Positions 10,355 to 21,800 of a stretch of DNA of 64,000 bases are shown in pieces (position 1 is the first letter of the stretch; every line of letters begins with the position of its first letter). The stretch is taken from positions 1,302,001 to 1,366,000 of the forward strand of contig CAJFCV020000006.1 of NCBI GenBank assembly GCA_904066235.2, in the 5' to 3' direction. Under the pieces are notes generated by a model that was not told the DNA's origin, searched no databases, and worked only from the letters and a program-made list of their open reading frames with translations. This DNA is from Bursaphelenchus xylophilus. Its lineage: Eukaryota > Nematoda > Chromadorea > Rhabditida > Aphelenchoididae. Position numbers and translations under genes: made by a program.

Positions 10355-10745
10355 TATAGTCAGTTTTGATGTAAAAAATCGGTGTTTGCCTTGTTTTAGA
10401 CAAAATTTTCATCAAGTAACACGCCGCAAAAAGCCCTGGGAATTTCTCGCGGCCCCCCAATTTTCTCACAATTGTCCTACGTCGTGTTGAATTGTCGCTC
10501 GGAAAAAGGGAAATCGCGCAAAAAAGCAAAGTGCAATAAAACGAAATTGCACTGTGCAAACACACTTTTTGAGCCTATGCACGGTGCAATATGGGGTTTT
10601 CGAATTATCGCGCAAAATGCACAATGCAGAGTTGCAGAAAGTTCCCAGGACTTTTTTCCGCGATTATATAGGGCCCTTTTTCATTACTAATTTTCTCAAT
10701 GTGGCATTCTTCGATTTTCTTCAAAGTTTGGCCATATTTTCTAAC
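10355..10745. other. F3/F4-like debris
   Basis: Contains GCACTGTGCAAACACAC and GCACGGTGCAATATGG cores and a CCCAGGACTTTTTTCCGCG end resembling F4b. No complete element and no gene. Confidence 0.4.
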
Positions 10746-11151
10746 AGAGGAAGTACTCCAAGTGCGACGCTCAGATTTTGATGAAACTTGGCACAAATTT
10801 AGAATAACTTTTTCTAAGATATATGCGAGAATCCTAGCTCGCGCTTTGCAGAAACAACCGAGATTTTTAGATTGAAAGTCGGTCAAAATTTAGGACTTTT
10901 TGCCGAATTTCGGCACGAAAACTTTCATGCCTCTTTCTACCGTAAAGGATAATGTTTCTACAAAAAATCAAATTTTTCCGCACGAAATTGCCAAAGTTAT
11001 GGCCAAAAAACGTTTTTCTCTCTGACCTCTCTCCCCGTTGAGGGTGCTCTCTCGGCGGCAAAGATCGTTCGATTGATATTTGGTCCTTACCCGACGTGTG
11101 TGCAAAATTTAAAGAAAATCTGAGCGTCGCACTTGAAGTACTCCCCCTGTA
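10746..11151. mobile_element. F5 element, complete
   Basis: Left end GAAGTACTCCAAGTGCGACG, right end GAGCGTCGCACTTGAAGTAC. About 400 bp. Confidence 0.9.
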
Positions 11152-11399
11152 AGTAATCCAGAAATTACGGCCTGAAAATTTTAGTTAGCTATTGCCAGCC
11201 GAAACGGAGATGTTATGCGATTTGGAAAATTATGAGAGCCGAAAAACGTTTTTTTTCAGCTGTTTCTTGGAGAATTTCGCTTCGAAAAATTGGATTCTTT
11301 ACAGAGATCTGGTGTCGCGGAAGCTGAGAACAACGGAAGTTCTAAAAAAAGACAAAAAAATGCTCTCAAACGTCACCAAATCTTTTTTTTTGCAAAAAG
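11152..11399. other. Intergenic, nothing recognised
   Basis: No repeat or coding signal beyond short open frames. Confidence 0.4.
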
Positions 11400-11757
11400 A
11401 TTTGGTCGGTCCTCTCTTGCCCAGGCCGTTATTTTTTCCTCACCGAACCTATAACACTTTCCCCGCAGTCCCTCCTTTCCCTAAAGAGCGCTCATTATTT
11501 TCCCGACAGACTTGATTTTTTTGTGGTCCCCTCTTGCCCGAGCCTTTATTTTTTCTCTCACCGAATCTATTTACTACTTTTCCCGGAGCTCCTCTTTCCC
11601 TAAAGAGTGCTCATTATTTTCCCGACAGACTGATATTTTTCGATTTTTTTGTGTTCTCCTCCTGCCAGAGCCTCAATTTTTTCTCTCACCGAACCTTCCC
11701 ATAGTTCCTCTTGCCCTAAAGAGCGTTTCCAGACATTATTTTCCCGACAGACTGATA
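11400..11757. repeat. Three tandem units ending in the F1 terminal module
   Basis: Units of about 120 bp: a CCTCTCTTGCCC start, TTTTTTCTCTCACCGAA, CCTAAAGAG, then CGCTCATTATTTTCCCGACAG. The last unit has a small insertion (TTTCCAGA) before the F1 end. A single related unit occurs at 59455-59585. Confidence 0.85.
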
Positions 11758-12028
11758 TGCCGTTATTTTCATCATTTTCACTCATGGCGTCTACTTGTTT
11801 TTTGCTCATTTTTCATTCAACCGAGACCTTGATGACCGAATCGTCTGTGCCTTATGAGCATCATACTTTTTCGTTTTTTGATGCTCAACCTATGGGAAAT
11901 TCCATGAGTTATTGAGTTATTTGCCTGCCTACATATGAATGTTATCGCCCTTCAAAGGGCAAGAAGTTTGCGCTTGTATCTGGCACAACTTGATAAGTTC
12001 AATGGATTTGAACTTGCCCAAATTTTAA
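11758..12028. other. Intergenic, nothing recognised
   Basis: AT-rich sequence between elements. No gene seen. Confidence 0.4.
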
Positions 12029-12253
12029 AGTTCAAACTGAGGAGTCCGGTGACCGGAATAGACTCTTCGCTATCGGTTTTTTACATTTCTTCTATTTTGG
12101 AGAGAAAGAGATATAAAATACGCGCAAAAACGTACTCTCTCGCCCCAAAAATTCCCCATTTCTCCCCCGACAAAGCGTTTTTTCGCGTCTTTTTTTGGCA
12201 AATTGCCAATCCATTCACCGGACTGCTTTAGCTTATCTCAGTTTGACGTGCGA
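12029..12253. mobile_element. F8 element, copy 1, left end decayed
   Basis: Shares about 220 bp with 15606-15830, including GGAGTCCGGTGACCGGAATA and CGTACTCTCTCGCCCCAAAA, and ends GTTTGACGTG. The left end reads GTTCAAACTGAG instead of CACGTCAAACTGAG. Confidence 0.85.
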
Positions 12254-12375
12254 CGTCGAGTTCAAGAGTTTGCGTTCGAACTTTTGGAGTGGACGAGGTC
12301 GGATCACCATAAAATCGATCGATACGAGATGCACGGCAACCCCGAGAGCCTCCGGAACTCTTTCGGCACTGCGAA
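12254..12375 (+). pseudogene. Coding-like fragment of unknown family
   Basis: Directly after F8 a plus-strand frame reads RVQEFAFELLEWTRSDHHK then IDRYEMHGNPESLRNSFG, with codon choice like the real genes here (GAG, CTC, GGC, AAC). I do not recognise the family. No start codon or splice site fits clearly and a minisatellite follows at once. It may be an exon remnant separated from its gene; the minus strand is also partly open. Confidence 0.3.
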
Positions 12376-12379
12376 AAAA

Positions 12380-12598
12380 ACCTCATTTTTCTCAATTTGA
12401 AAAAAAAAATTTCATCGTATAACATGTCACACCTCGTTTTTTCAATTTGAAAAAAAAAATTTCATCGTATAACATGTCACACCTCGTTTTTTCAATTTGA
12501 AAAAAAAAAATTCATCGTATAACATGTCACACCTCGTTTTTTCAATTTGAAAAAAAAAAATTTCATCGTATAACATGTCACACCTCGTTTTTTCAATT
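12380..12598. repeat. 50-bp minisatellite, about four copies
   Basis: AACATGTCACACCTCGTTTT repeats at 12421, 12471, 12521 and 12572 (period 50, once 51). Copies differ only in A-tract length, indicating recent expansion. The unit contains TTTCATCGTATAACATGT, a motif also found in the hairpins at 57388-57584 and in F7. Confidence 0.95.
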
Positions 12599-12599
12599 T

Positions 12600-13080
12600 T
12601 CAAAATGGGGGAGTGTTCAAAAAGGGGGAGAGTTCAGGCTCTATGACAGCCCCCCTTCCCAGCCCATAATCGCCATGTTTTATGCCTGTTTTATCTGTTC
12701 GCGGGCGCTCGTTTGCGGCCCCATTTCCACCATTATGTCCGTGCTGGTGGACGGGGGGTTTCAATTTTTCTTCTCGCTGCCCGCAGGGCATGGTTTTGGC
12801 AGTTTGCGCGAAGCACCGGGGGGCTCGCTGTGTGGGACATGTCTAATTCGTAAACTTGGCTTTATTTTCAGGCTCCACGCTTTTTCGCGCGAATCGTTTT
12901 TTTTCTTGCGGTTGGGAAATGAGACGCTGAAGGTGGGCGTTGGGCCTCGCTGAGTCCGGTTGTTTATAACAATTCTCGCGTTACAGTAAGTTTTGCACCG
13001 AAAAGTCATCGTTTTTGCACTCTTTTTTTGTTCAATGCATGTCGCGAATTTCACTCCAGCGGCTTTTCAAAGGGACTAAT
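12600..13080. other. Unassigned GC-rich block
   Basis: From 12600 to about 12960 the sequence is GC- and CpG-rich. A plus frame starting MFYACFICSRALVCGP is open for 92 codons and hydrophobic at its start, but nothing downstream supports a gene. It lies 1.2 kb upstream of the Cys-loop channel start and could be its promoter or an unrecognised 5' exon. Confidence 0.25.
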
Positions 13081-13229
13081 ATCAGTCTGTCGGGAAAATA
13101 ATGACGATTTTTCACAGCAAAGGTCTCGCGTCGTTGCAAAAGAGAACTAAATCGCCAGCCGTCGTAAAGCAATGATGGTCGATTTCAAAGCGCGAAAAAT
13201 CCACATTATTTTCCCGACAGACTGATAGG
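13081..13229. mobile_element. F1 element
   Basis: ATCAGTCTGTCGGGAAAATA left end and complementary right end, flanked by TA on both sides. The left subterminal module (TGACGATT) differs from the right (TGTGGATT complement). Confidence 0.9.
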
Positions 13230-13346
13230 CCAGAACTGCCAAAAAATATAGTTTTGAATATCCCTTCAAGAATGCAACTCGAAATTTGCGTCGTGTTTCA
13301 TAAGAATAAAAATATGTGCGTCGATAGCGATAAATCTTTTTTTTAT

Positions 13347-13487
13347 CAGTCTGTCGGGAAAATAATGTGGATTTGTTGCAAAAAAATGTCTTCGCCTCGT
13401 CGCAACGAATCTCTAGTTAGCCCTCGCAACACGATGATTGGCGATTTCAAACGCGCGACGAATCCACATTATTTTCCCGACAGACTT
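13347..13487. mobile_element. F1 element
   Basis: GTGGATT subtype with both ends and the typical interior (TTCGCCTCGTCGCAACGA). Confidence 0.9.
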
Positions 13488-13527
13488 AAAGGCCCAAATC
13501 TAATGGATAAAATCACAGTTTTTTCTC

Positions 13528-13653
13528 AGTCTGTCGGGAAAATAATGTAGATAAAGTTACTGGCCGAATTGCAACGGCTCAGCCAGCCGTTGCAAAGCGA
13601 TGAGCGATTTTAAACGCGCGACGAGTCCACATTATTTCCCCGACAGAATGATA
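13528..13653. mobile_element. F1 element
   Basis: Both ends present; interior AACGGCTCAGCCAGCCGTTG is itself a small palindrome. Confidence 0.9.
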
Positions 13654-13696
13654 CTGGTCGGTTCGCAAAGTCGCTGGAGTGATTTTGGCGGCAGTA

Positions 13697-13818
13697 CGAG
13701 TTTGTCGGGAAAATAATGTGGATTTGTCGGCGCGTTGAAATCGCCGATTATAGCTTTGCAATGGTTAGCTGGAGCTTCGGCGGTTCACTTTATCCACATT
13801 ATTTTCCCGACAGACTGA
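13697..13818. mobile_element. F1 element
   Basis: Left end GAGTTTGTCGGGAAAATAA, right end TTATTTTCCCGACAGACTG. GTGGATT subtype. Confidence 0.85.
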
Positions 13819-13913
13819 GAAAAAACTGCGATTTTATCGTATTAGCGTAAATTTAGAGTTGCATTTTTGAAGGCATATGCAAAACTTTACAAATTTTTCG
13901 GCAATTCGGGGCC

Positions 13914-14056
13914 TATCAGTCTGTCGGGAAAATAATGTGGATTTGTCGCGTCTTGGAATCGACCATCATCGTGTTGCGACGGCTAACGGAGATTTGTTGC
14001 GACGAGGCGAGACACTTTTCTGCAACAAATCCACATTATTTTCCCGACAGACTGAT
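13914..14056. mobile_element. F1 element
   Basis: Complete copy with TA flanks. It ends 184 bp upstream of the channel's proposed start codon. Confidence 0.9.
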
Positions 14057-14239
14057 AAAAATCTCAACTATTCGTGTAAATTGCGAGCTAAAAATTTCGG
14101 AAATGACTTGAAAATTTGTAATCGGATTTTTTGCCAACTCCCTTGAAAGCCTCAACGAATTTTTCGCTGCAAAAGTTTTGTCGTTTTACCCTCTGAAATT
14201 CGTTAAATTTTGACTTCTTTCTTCAGACATGCATCGGTG

Positions 14240-17200
14240 ATGATCATCACATATCTGGCCCGCTTGATGCTCCTGCTCCCCGAACTCACGCCCTCCGACG
14301 CCAACCACCTGGAGCAGCTGGCGCAGCTGCAGGAAGCGCAGTCCAAGCACACCCGCCACGACCCCCCGCTGCCTCATCGGCATCGTGGCGGCGACGCGGA
14401 GCCGGCGGAACGCCCGGCGGGCGTGGTGGTCCAGCCGTTCGGCGACCCACTGGCCGATGTGCTCGGGTACGGCGACGCCGCCCATCGACATATCACACAC
14501 AGACCCAAATTGCCCCCGCCCAAAATGGAGAGCAGTCTGCAGCCGGGCGGCGACTGTATACCCATCAACGAGACGCTCAGGAAACATCTGATTCAGGTGG
14601 GAAAAGCTAGGCTAACCAAGGAATTCTCAACTAAATTATCAGTTATACAGTGACGGACCTGATGCAGTGGCAAAAAACGTACCATTTTGCATCCGGGAGG
14701 TATCAAAAAATGTGGCAAAATGCCTCCCTATCCAAATGAAAAAAAAACTCCAATTTCAAAAGCTGCTTGGAAAGGGAGGCATTTCTGCCATACTGTTTGA
14801 TACTTCCCGGATGCAAAATGGTACGTTTATTGTATCAAAAAATGTGGCAAAATGCCCCCTTCTCCAGTTAAAAAACGAAATCTCGTTTTATTTGCTAAGC
14901 GCCATCTACAGTGACGGACCTGATCCAGTGGCAAAAAAGCGTTATCAAAAAATGTGGCAAAATACCTCACTCTCCAAGCGAAAAAACTTCGTTTTTCAAG
15001 GGAATCCTTTCCCTCAAAAAATGAGCTTTTGAATTCAGAGTTTTTTTCACTTGGAGAGAGAGGTATTTTGCCACATTTTTTGGTACTTCCCGGATGCAGA
15101 ATGATACGTTTTTTGCCACTGGATCAGGTCTGCCACTCTAGAAATCCCTCATATTTAGGACAAATCCTAGAAAAAACAGTTCCCAAATTTCAGAGTCTCT
15201 TCAACGACGACTACGACAAGGACACGCTTCCGTCGACGGACGCCACCTCCGTGGTGGTCGAGCTGACCGTGCAGAGCATCACCGAGATCACCGAGTTCTC
15301 CTCCTCCTTCAAGGCGGACGTGTGGTTCTCGCAGATCTGGCGCGATCCCCGCCTGGACTTCACCGGCTTCAACTACTGCCTGACCAACCTGTCGTTGTCG
15401 GCGCACAAGCTGCCGCAACTCTGGACGCCGAACGTGTGTTTTGTGAACAGCAAAAAGGTGGACATTCATGCGTCGCCGTCGCAAAATATTTTGCTTTTGG
15501 CCTTTCCGAATGGGACAATTTGGCTGAATTTTCGGGTCAGCATCAGTGGACCGTGTCGACTGGACTTGGTGAGTTGTGAGCCGAGAATGATTCCAAGGCG
15601 CGACGCACGTCAAACTGAGGAGTCCGGTGACCGGAATAGACCTTTCGCTATTGGTTTTTTACACTTCGTCTTGATTTCGCAGAGAAAGAGAGAAAAAAGA
15701 CACGCAAAAGCGTACTCTCTCGCCCCAAAAATTCCCCATTTCTTCCTCGACAAAACGTTTTTTCGAGTCTTTTTTTCGCAAATTGCCAATCCATTCACCG
15801 GACTGTTTTAGCTTATCTCAGTTTGACGTGCGACGAACCCACATTATTTTCCCGACCGGCTGAATCTGGTCCGTATATATCGAACAGAGTATAAGCCTGG
15901 AGCCAATGCGTTATCTGCAAAGTTTGCTTATTTTCCCGGCATATCGACATTATTTTCCCGGCAAATCCACATTATTTTCCCGACAAAATCACATTATTTT
16001 CCCGACGGGCTGATACAGTCTATTTTTATCCGACCTGCGCCCTAGCATTGCTGAAAATCACAGGGCGCAGCTCGCATCTCGGGGGCAGCTCGGAAAAAAA
16101 GCTTTTGCAGCTCGCCGGAGCTTTTCAGTTTCTTTTCGAGCTGCGCCCAAGACGCGAGCTGCGCCCGTGAAAGTTCTCCGAGCTGCGCCCTATGATTTTC
16201 AGCAATGCTAGGGCGCAGGCCGGAAAAATTGGCTGTATCAGTCTGTCGGGAAAAAAATGTGGATTCGTCGCGCCTTGGAATCGTCCATCGCGGGCTTGTG
16301 ATTGGTTGACTAACCTCAATTTCCCCCATTTTCAACAAGTTTCATCAAACTCCGGGGACCTTTTTCTTCAACTTTATGGGATTTTTCTGGCACGAAAGTT
16401 GGCCATCTTTGAAGCTTTATAAAAACCGCTATGATAAACCTAACCGCACGAAGCATATATCACTAGACAGCGTTTTCAACGTTCTTTCAGGCGATATTAA
16501 CAGATGCACCAAAACTTTAATTCTATCTGTAAAAAAATGCACAACAAAAAAACGGCACGGTCATACTAATATTTATCCCCATTTTCAGACCTATTTCCCA
16601 ATGGACCTTCAACAATGCAGTTTGATCTTCGAGGTAAGCCTTCGCCAGCCCAAAACTGTCTCTCAGGACCATCCACATAAATTTACGCTACTCTTTTTTC
16701 AGAGCTACTCATACAACACGGCGGAAGTGCGGATAGTTTGGCGGGATTGGGAGGCGGTTTCGATTCCCGATCCCTCGTCCAAAAAACTGCCCGATTTCGA
16801 GCTCATCTCGTTCGAGCACGCGCACCAGACGCTGGTCTACACGGCGGGTCTGTGGGATCAGCTGGAGGTGGTGTTCAAGTTCCGCCGACTCTACGGGTTT
16901 TATGTTCTTCAGGTGGGTCATGGATAATATAAATTTTGTCCGAAAAGTGGGAAAAAATCCATTTTCTTAACAAAAAAATATAAAACAAACCTTCTAAAAC
17001 TATATTTCAACCGCCTATGGTCACTATGCGACCTTTTCTGACTGAGAGAAACACTTGACTCGAATGGGTCAAGTGTTTCCCATTCGAGTCAAGTCTTTCT
17101 CTCGCTCAAAAACACCCCCAAATTCAGGTCAAAATTAAATTTTACCCATTTTCAGGCCTTCCTTCCCACCTATCTAGCAGTTTTTATCAGCTGGATCGCC

Positions 17201-18197
17201 TTCTGGATCGACACCAAGGCGCTGCCGGCACGCATAACATTGGGCGTCTCCAGTCTGATGGCTTTATCCTTTCAATTAGGCAACATTGTGAAGAACCTGC
17301 CCAGAGTCAGCTATGTCAAGGTAAAACGAAACTATTTATAATGTTTTTACACCAAAATTTCCAGGCATTGGACATCTGGATGTTCGGTTGCATGGGGTTC
17401 ATTTTTTTGAGCTTGGTGGAAGTAAGTCGGGTTTATCGCTTTAATTTAAAAAGTATATGTAAAGATTAGCGGCTTAAATTAAAGCCACTAAAACGATCTT
17501 TCATTTCCAGCTCGCAATTGTCGGATTCGCGGACAAAGTCGAAGCCAGGCGGCGTCGGCAGCAACGGGCCCGTGAGCAGAGTCTTTTGCGGACGGAAAGC
17601 GAGCGTATCAAGTTCGGGCAAGCCCGGAACCACAGCCAAACCCTCTATTATACAGAGGGACGAATACAGTGTAAGTTGAGACCCATTTTACCTGCACACA
17701 CCATCAATATGTAGTGCAAAATCGAGTTTAAATTGTCTTATCCATCAAAAATTGATGAAAAACCCTTCAGACTCCGCTTCGGTGGATGATTTGGATTCGA
17801 ATTCGAATCAGACCGCCTCAATCGGCGGGCCACCTCAGATGGAGCGTCAACGACTCTATCGCGCCAACACCATCAACCATTCCAGCGGCGAGCCGACGCG
17901 CGCAAAGGCCAATGGCAAGACCCCCGCCTACAAAATGCCGGAGGAGCAGCAAAATTACATCAACGGGGAGCGGATTGATGAGGTTGGTGGGGGAAAAAAA
18001 CAACTACCAAAACAAGCATTTGTTGTAATTCACCTTTTTTGCCAAAAAAAAAAAAAAAAAAATTCAAAAAATTTTAATTCCAAAAAATTTCAAAATCTCA
18101 TTTTCAGATCTCCGCCAAACTATTTCCCCTCCTTTTCATGGCCTTCAACGTGTTCTACTGGTTCTACTACATCGGGATGCCAAAGAATTTCGGTTGA
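14240..18197 (+). CDS. Cys-loop anion-selective ligand-gated channel subunit (ACC/LGC-46-like)
   Basis: Nine exons join in phase: 14240-14596, 15194-15568, 16589-16633, 16703-16912, 17156-17320, 17365-17421, 17511-17670, 17771-17982 and 18108-18197, giving 556 aa. The start opens [14 protein letters not shown], signal-like; a CTTCAG acceptor just upstream (14226) could be a trans-splice site or the end of an unseen 5' intron. The extracellular domain has WxPxxxF-like [10 protein letters not shown] and a Cys-loop with 13 residues between C240 and C254, split across exons 2 and 3. Exon 5 holds M1 ([17 protein letters not shown]), PAR at 353-355 and M2 ([19 protein letters not shown]); PAR before M2 marks chloride-type channels. 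M3 is in exons 6-7, a long arginine-rich intracellular loop follows, and M4 is [19 protein letters not shown]. The M2-M3 linker [16 protein letters not shown] resembles nematode acetylcholine-gated chloride channels (ACC, LGC-46 to 49). Ligand is inferred from family only. Confidence 0.92.
14648..15140. mobile_element. Two F2 copies in intron 1 of the channel gene
   Basis: Two left ends (ACAGTGACGGACCTGAT) at about 14650 and 14908, and a right end CACTGGATCAGGTCTGCC at about 15120. The first copy lacks a normal right end, so the second seems to have replaced or invaded it. Confidence 0.8.
15606..15830. mobile_element. F8 element, copy 2, with CGACG target duplication
   Basis: Terminal inverted repeats CACGTCAAACTGAG and CTCAGTTTGACGTG, bordered on both sides by CGACG (15601-15605 and 15831-15835). 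The flanks together read as an F1 right half (TTCCAAGGCGCGACG plus AACCCACATTATTTTCCCG), so F8 inserted into an older F1. Confidence 0.9.
15836..16015. repeat. Four F1 right-end modules in a row
   Basis: CACATTATTTTCCCGAC or a close variant occurs at about 15839, 15948, 15967 and 15990, partly in tandem. Lies in intron 2 of the channel gene. Confidence 0.85.
16030..16223. mobile_element. Inverted-repeat element with CTGCGCCC ends
   Basis: About 45-bp near-perfect terminal repeats: CCGACCTGCGCCCTAGCATT at the left, complement at the right, each followed by GCTGAAAATCA and GGGCGCAGCTCG. Total length about 190 bp. Lies in intron 2 of the channel gene. Confidence 0.9.
17040..17112. repeat. Short hairpin in channel intron 4
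   Basis: GAGAGAAACACTTGACTCGA and the complement TCGAGTCAAGTCTTTCTCTC enclose a second copy of CAAGTGTTTC. A folded stem of about 20 bp is likely. Confidence 0.7.
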
Positions 18198-18861
18198 AAA
18201 TTTTTCAGTGTAATATACGATCATGTGTAATATAACATCAAAAAAAAAGGAATAAAGAATTCGTCTTTCAGTGTTCAAACTTTATTTATAACAATAAATA
18301 ATTAAGTGGGGGTAAGTAAAGCACCAAGAGAAGATGGCTTTGGGGTGTCATGATGACGTATTAAATGTGTCATCGTGACATCGTCCAGAGCATGCAGAGC
18401 GACGCCGAATGCCACAGGAAACTTGCGAGGACCTCATATTCTTCCCGTATCATTCTCCGCTTTCCCAAAATCACCGACTTTTTCGTGGAAAATCGGGAAT
18501 TTTTGGGACTTCCAAAAAATCCGTCATCATGACAGCAACATTGAGAAGGTGTAAGATTACAACGCTAACAAGGAATGAAGAGGCCCAAGAGACAATTTAC
18601 AACAAAAAACTTGAACATTTACATACCTAAAAAAAAACTTTGCACACAACATTCGGATATTGCTCTAGGTTAAAATCTTTGATATTTTTGGGTGTACCAG
18701 ACGTTATATGGAGACAAAAAACTCTACAATAATACTGTCCATGCCACAAACATCATCAGAAAACTCTTTACCGCAGGTTTGGGGGTGGGAATTCGGTCGA
18801 AACCGACGTCCGATATTCTCCATGACCCTAGTATAAGTTCTTATAAAAAACCGGCTGTTAG
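18198..18861. other. 3' region between convergent channel and gck-1 genes
   Basis: Holds the plus-strand poly(A) signal at 18251 and a minus-strand AATAAA at about 18283-18288, which would give gck-1 a 3' UTR of some 570 nt ending within 30-40 bp of the channel's own end. No gene. Confidence 0.5.
18251..18256 (+). terminator. Poly(A) signal AATAAA of the channel gene
   Basis: AATAAA 54 bp after the stop codon. Confidence 0.7.
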
Positions 18862-21800
18862 TTAGTGTCCGGTGGTCAGGCGATCGATGGCGTGTCGGAG
18901 GTCGGTGTTGCTGGTCTGCGGGTGGGCCAGAAGGGTGATCAGTTCGGTGACAAAGTGGTCGCAGAAGCCGGGAGAGGCCATTTCCGCGCGGCGCAGGGCC
19001 GTCGCGACGCCGTTCAAGTCCGCGTTTCCGTGTCGGGTTCGGCTCAATTTGTCCAGTGCAGGGAGTAGAGTGCAGATCAGGGATCCTCGGGGCTGATTCA
19101 CCTTGGGCTGGGGCTTTTGGTGTTGTGGTATTGAAGGGGTTTGTTGAAGGGTGGACCAGTCCGCGGGGGATGCGTAGTGGGACGAGGCGCTCGAGCTGGT
19201 CGTTCCATTCGAGTGGGATTGATGTAGTTGAGGCTCTGATGATCTGAAAACAGCATCTTCAAGTTACTACAGTCGTCAAATCAAGCCTCAAAAATTTGAG
19301 ATCAAAAAATCCCAAAAAGAAATTTTTTCAAAAAAATTGTCGATTTTTGACAATTTTTAGTGGGATTTATTGTGAGATTGGAGTAGAATATGATGCACAG
19401 AGTTGAATCAAGGTTTTTCAGAATTATGTTTAAGGAAAAAATTGAGATTTTTTTGGCGTTTTTTGGGGTCGGAGTTGGACGATTGGGGAAAAAAGAAGAT
19501 TGGGGAAACCAAACAGAATTATTTTTTTCGATGCAAGTGTCAAAATTAGGATAAGCGAGGTTGTTGATTTCGAAAATGACATTCATTTTTTTTTTGATCT
19601 TTACTTTTTATCCTTAACTAGTACTATAAAGTAGTAATTTTATTGATTTCTTTTCATAAATACTCGATTTGGGGGTTTTCAATGGTGCTGCTTTCAAATC
19701 AAAAAAGAAAAAAAAATGAATAAGTTTTTTGAAATCAGCACCATCGAAACACCCTAAATCGAGTATTTATGAAAAAAATTCAAAAAATTACTACTTTACA
19801 GTACTACTTAAGGAAAAAAGTAAAGACCAAAAAAAATGAATGTCATTTTCAAAATCAGCGCTCTCGATTATCCTAATTTCACACTTGCATCGAAGAAAAA
19901 TCATACTTTTCGTTTCCAAATCGTCTTTTTCCCCAATCGTCCAACTCAGACCCCAAAAAACGCCAAAAAATCTCAATTTTTTCCCTAACCATAACTCTAA
20001 AAAACCTTGATTCTCCTCTGTGCATCATATTCCACTCAAACCTCACAATAAAACCCCACTAAAATTACTATTAAAACTTCAAAAATCAAATTTTTACCCA
20101 AAAAATTGTCAATTTTTACCTGACTTGAACTTGTTGTCCGAACGACTGCAATGGCCTTCGTTCTTGCGGTTGAGGGTAGGGATTCGATGGTTCTCCTCCC
20201 ACGGTCACCACGGATGCTCCACTTCGAGCCGAGACTTGCGAGCTGGAGTGGCTGAGGCGCGTTCTGTAGGCCTGGTCCTCATTATAGCTGGTGGAAGTTG
20301 TTGGTCGTTTGCTATGCCCATTGGCGTATTCTTGGCTCGACTGACGCTGTAAATGCTCCATTACTCTCTATTCTACACATCCCATAAGTCTTTCGACCTA
20401 TTCTCAAGGTCTTCATCAAAAACTGGACATTTTTATATTGCACTAGACCTTCACCTACCGGACTCGGCTGAGGAGATCCATTTAGGGCAATTGTGGTTGA
20501 GTGATTGCCTCGTTGAGGTTGGCTCTGACTGTAGGAAGGCTGAGGGTCCGTACTAAACATCAAACTCAAAAATTTGAAAACTAAAAACTCACTTTATCAC
20601 CGTTTGTTTCAGCTGCTGTGCGACCTCTCGGATCTGTTTGTTGCGGCCATTGTTAACAATCGTTCCATTTGGCGAATAATCGTCTTCATCATCCTCTTCC
20701 TCCTCATATCCAGTGCTGCCTAGGCTCGTCGTCGAATGCTGAGTTGAAGCCGTATTGGCGTCTCGATTAACGCCGCCATTTCTAGCACCATTAATCGAAG
20801 TTCGGCTGTTCGAATGCACAACAAGGGTGGAGTTGCGGACGGTGGGGTATTCCCATTGGTCGGCGGAGCCGGTGGAGTCGTTGTCGTCGTCTTGGTCCGA
20901 GTCCGACGACGGGATTTGCCGAGATTTGTATTCCGCCGTTCGCTCGATCACGTCAATCAGAAGATTGGCCTTTTTGGCGCGACGAACGAACGGATGCTTG
21001 AGGAGCTCGCGCGCTGAGGGACGCTAAAATAAATTTTGAAGGTAAAATAGGCCGAAAAACTCCCAACTCCATGGAGAAAACGAGAGAATTTTGAGAAATT
21101 CCAAAATTTAGGTAACAAAATCTATAAAGACTTCCAAAACCGAAAAAATTCGACTCAAAACAAATTCAAATCGCTTTTAAAATACGAATTATCTCTTTTC
21201 ACCCCATTCTTTTATCCAATCTCATACCTAAAAACCAAAAAAATCACAAAATTTTAGATCAACTTACATTATTAGGATCTTTATTCAAGCACAACTCCAC
21301 AAACTCCTTGAACGGCCGACTCCATTGAGCACCCGTTAGCTGAGGTGGAGGGTTTTTGGGGATTAAAAATAATACTCGCATTGGGTGGAGGTCCGCGTTC
21401 GGGGGCTCTCCATTCGCCATCTCAATGGCCATAATCCCAAGACTCCAGATGTCGGCTTTGAAGTCGTACGAGGCCTGTTTTATCACTTCTGGGCTGTAAA
21501 TAAAAGGATATAAGATTGGAATCAGCAATCAGAATTTTTAAGCCATAAACTGGGACTTTTTTTATATTTTTTATATTACACATGAGAAAAACTTCAGAGA
21601 AGTGACAAAAATGCTCAAAAATCAGAGAAGACTCAATATCAATCGTGAAAAATTTAATAAACAAGGTTTATTAGACCCATTCCAGCAAATATTGTCCACA
21701 TTTCACCTAAAATTCAACCAAAAAAGATCAAAATCAACCTACGCCATCCAAAACGGTGTCCCAACAAAAGTCATCCGCTTTTTGACGGTTTCACTCAATT

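Noticed and set aside
12675..12953. First exon of the Cys-loop channel (signal-peptide-like frame)
   Set aside because: No donor giving a phase that joins to 14227, and the downstream exon has its own plausible start.
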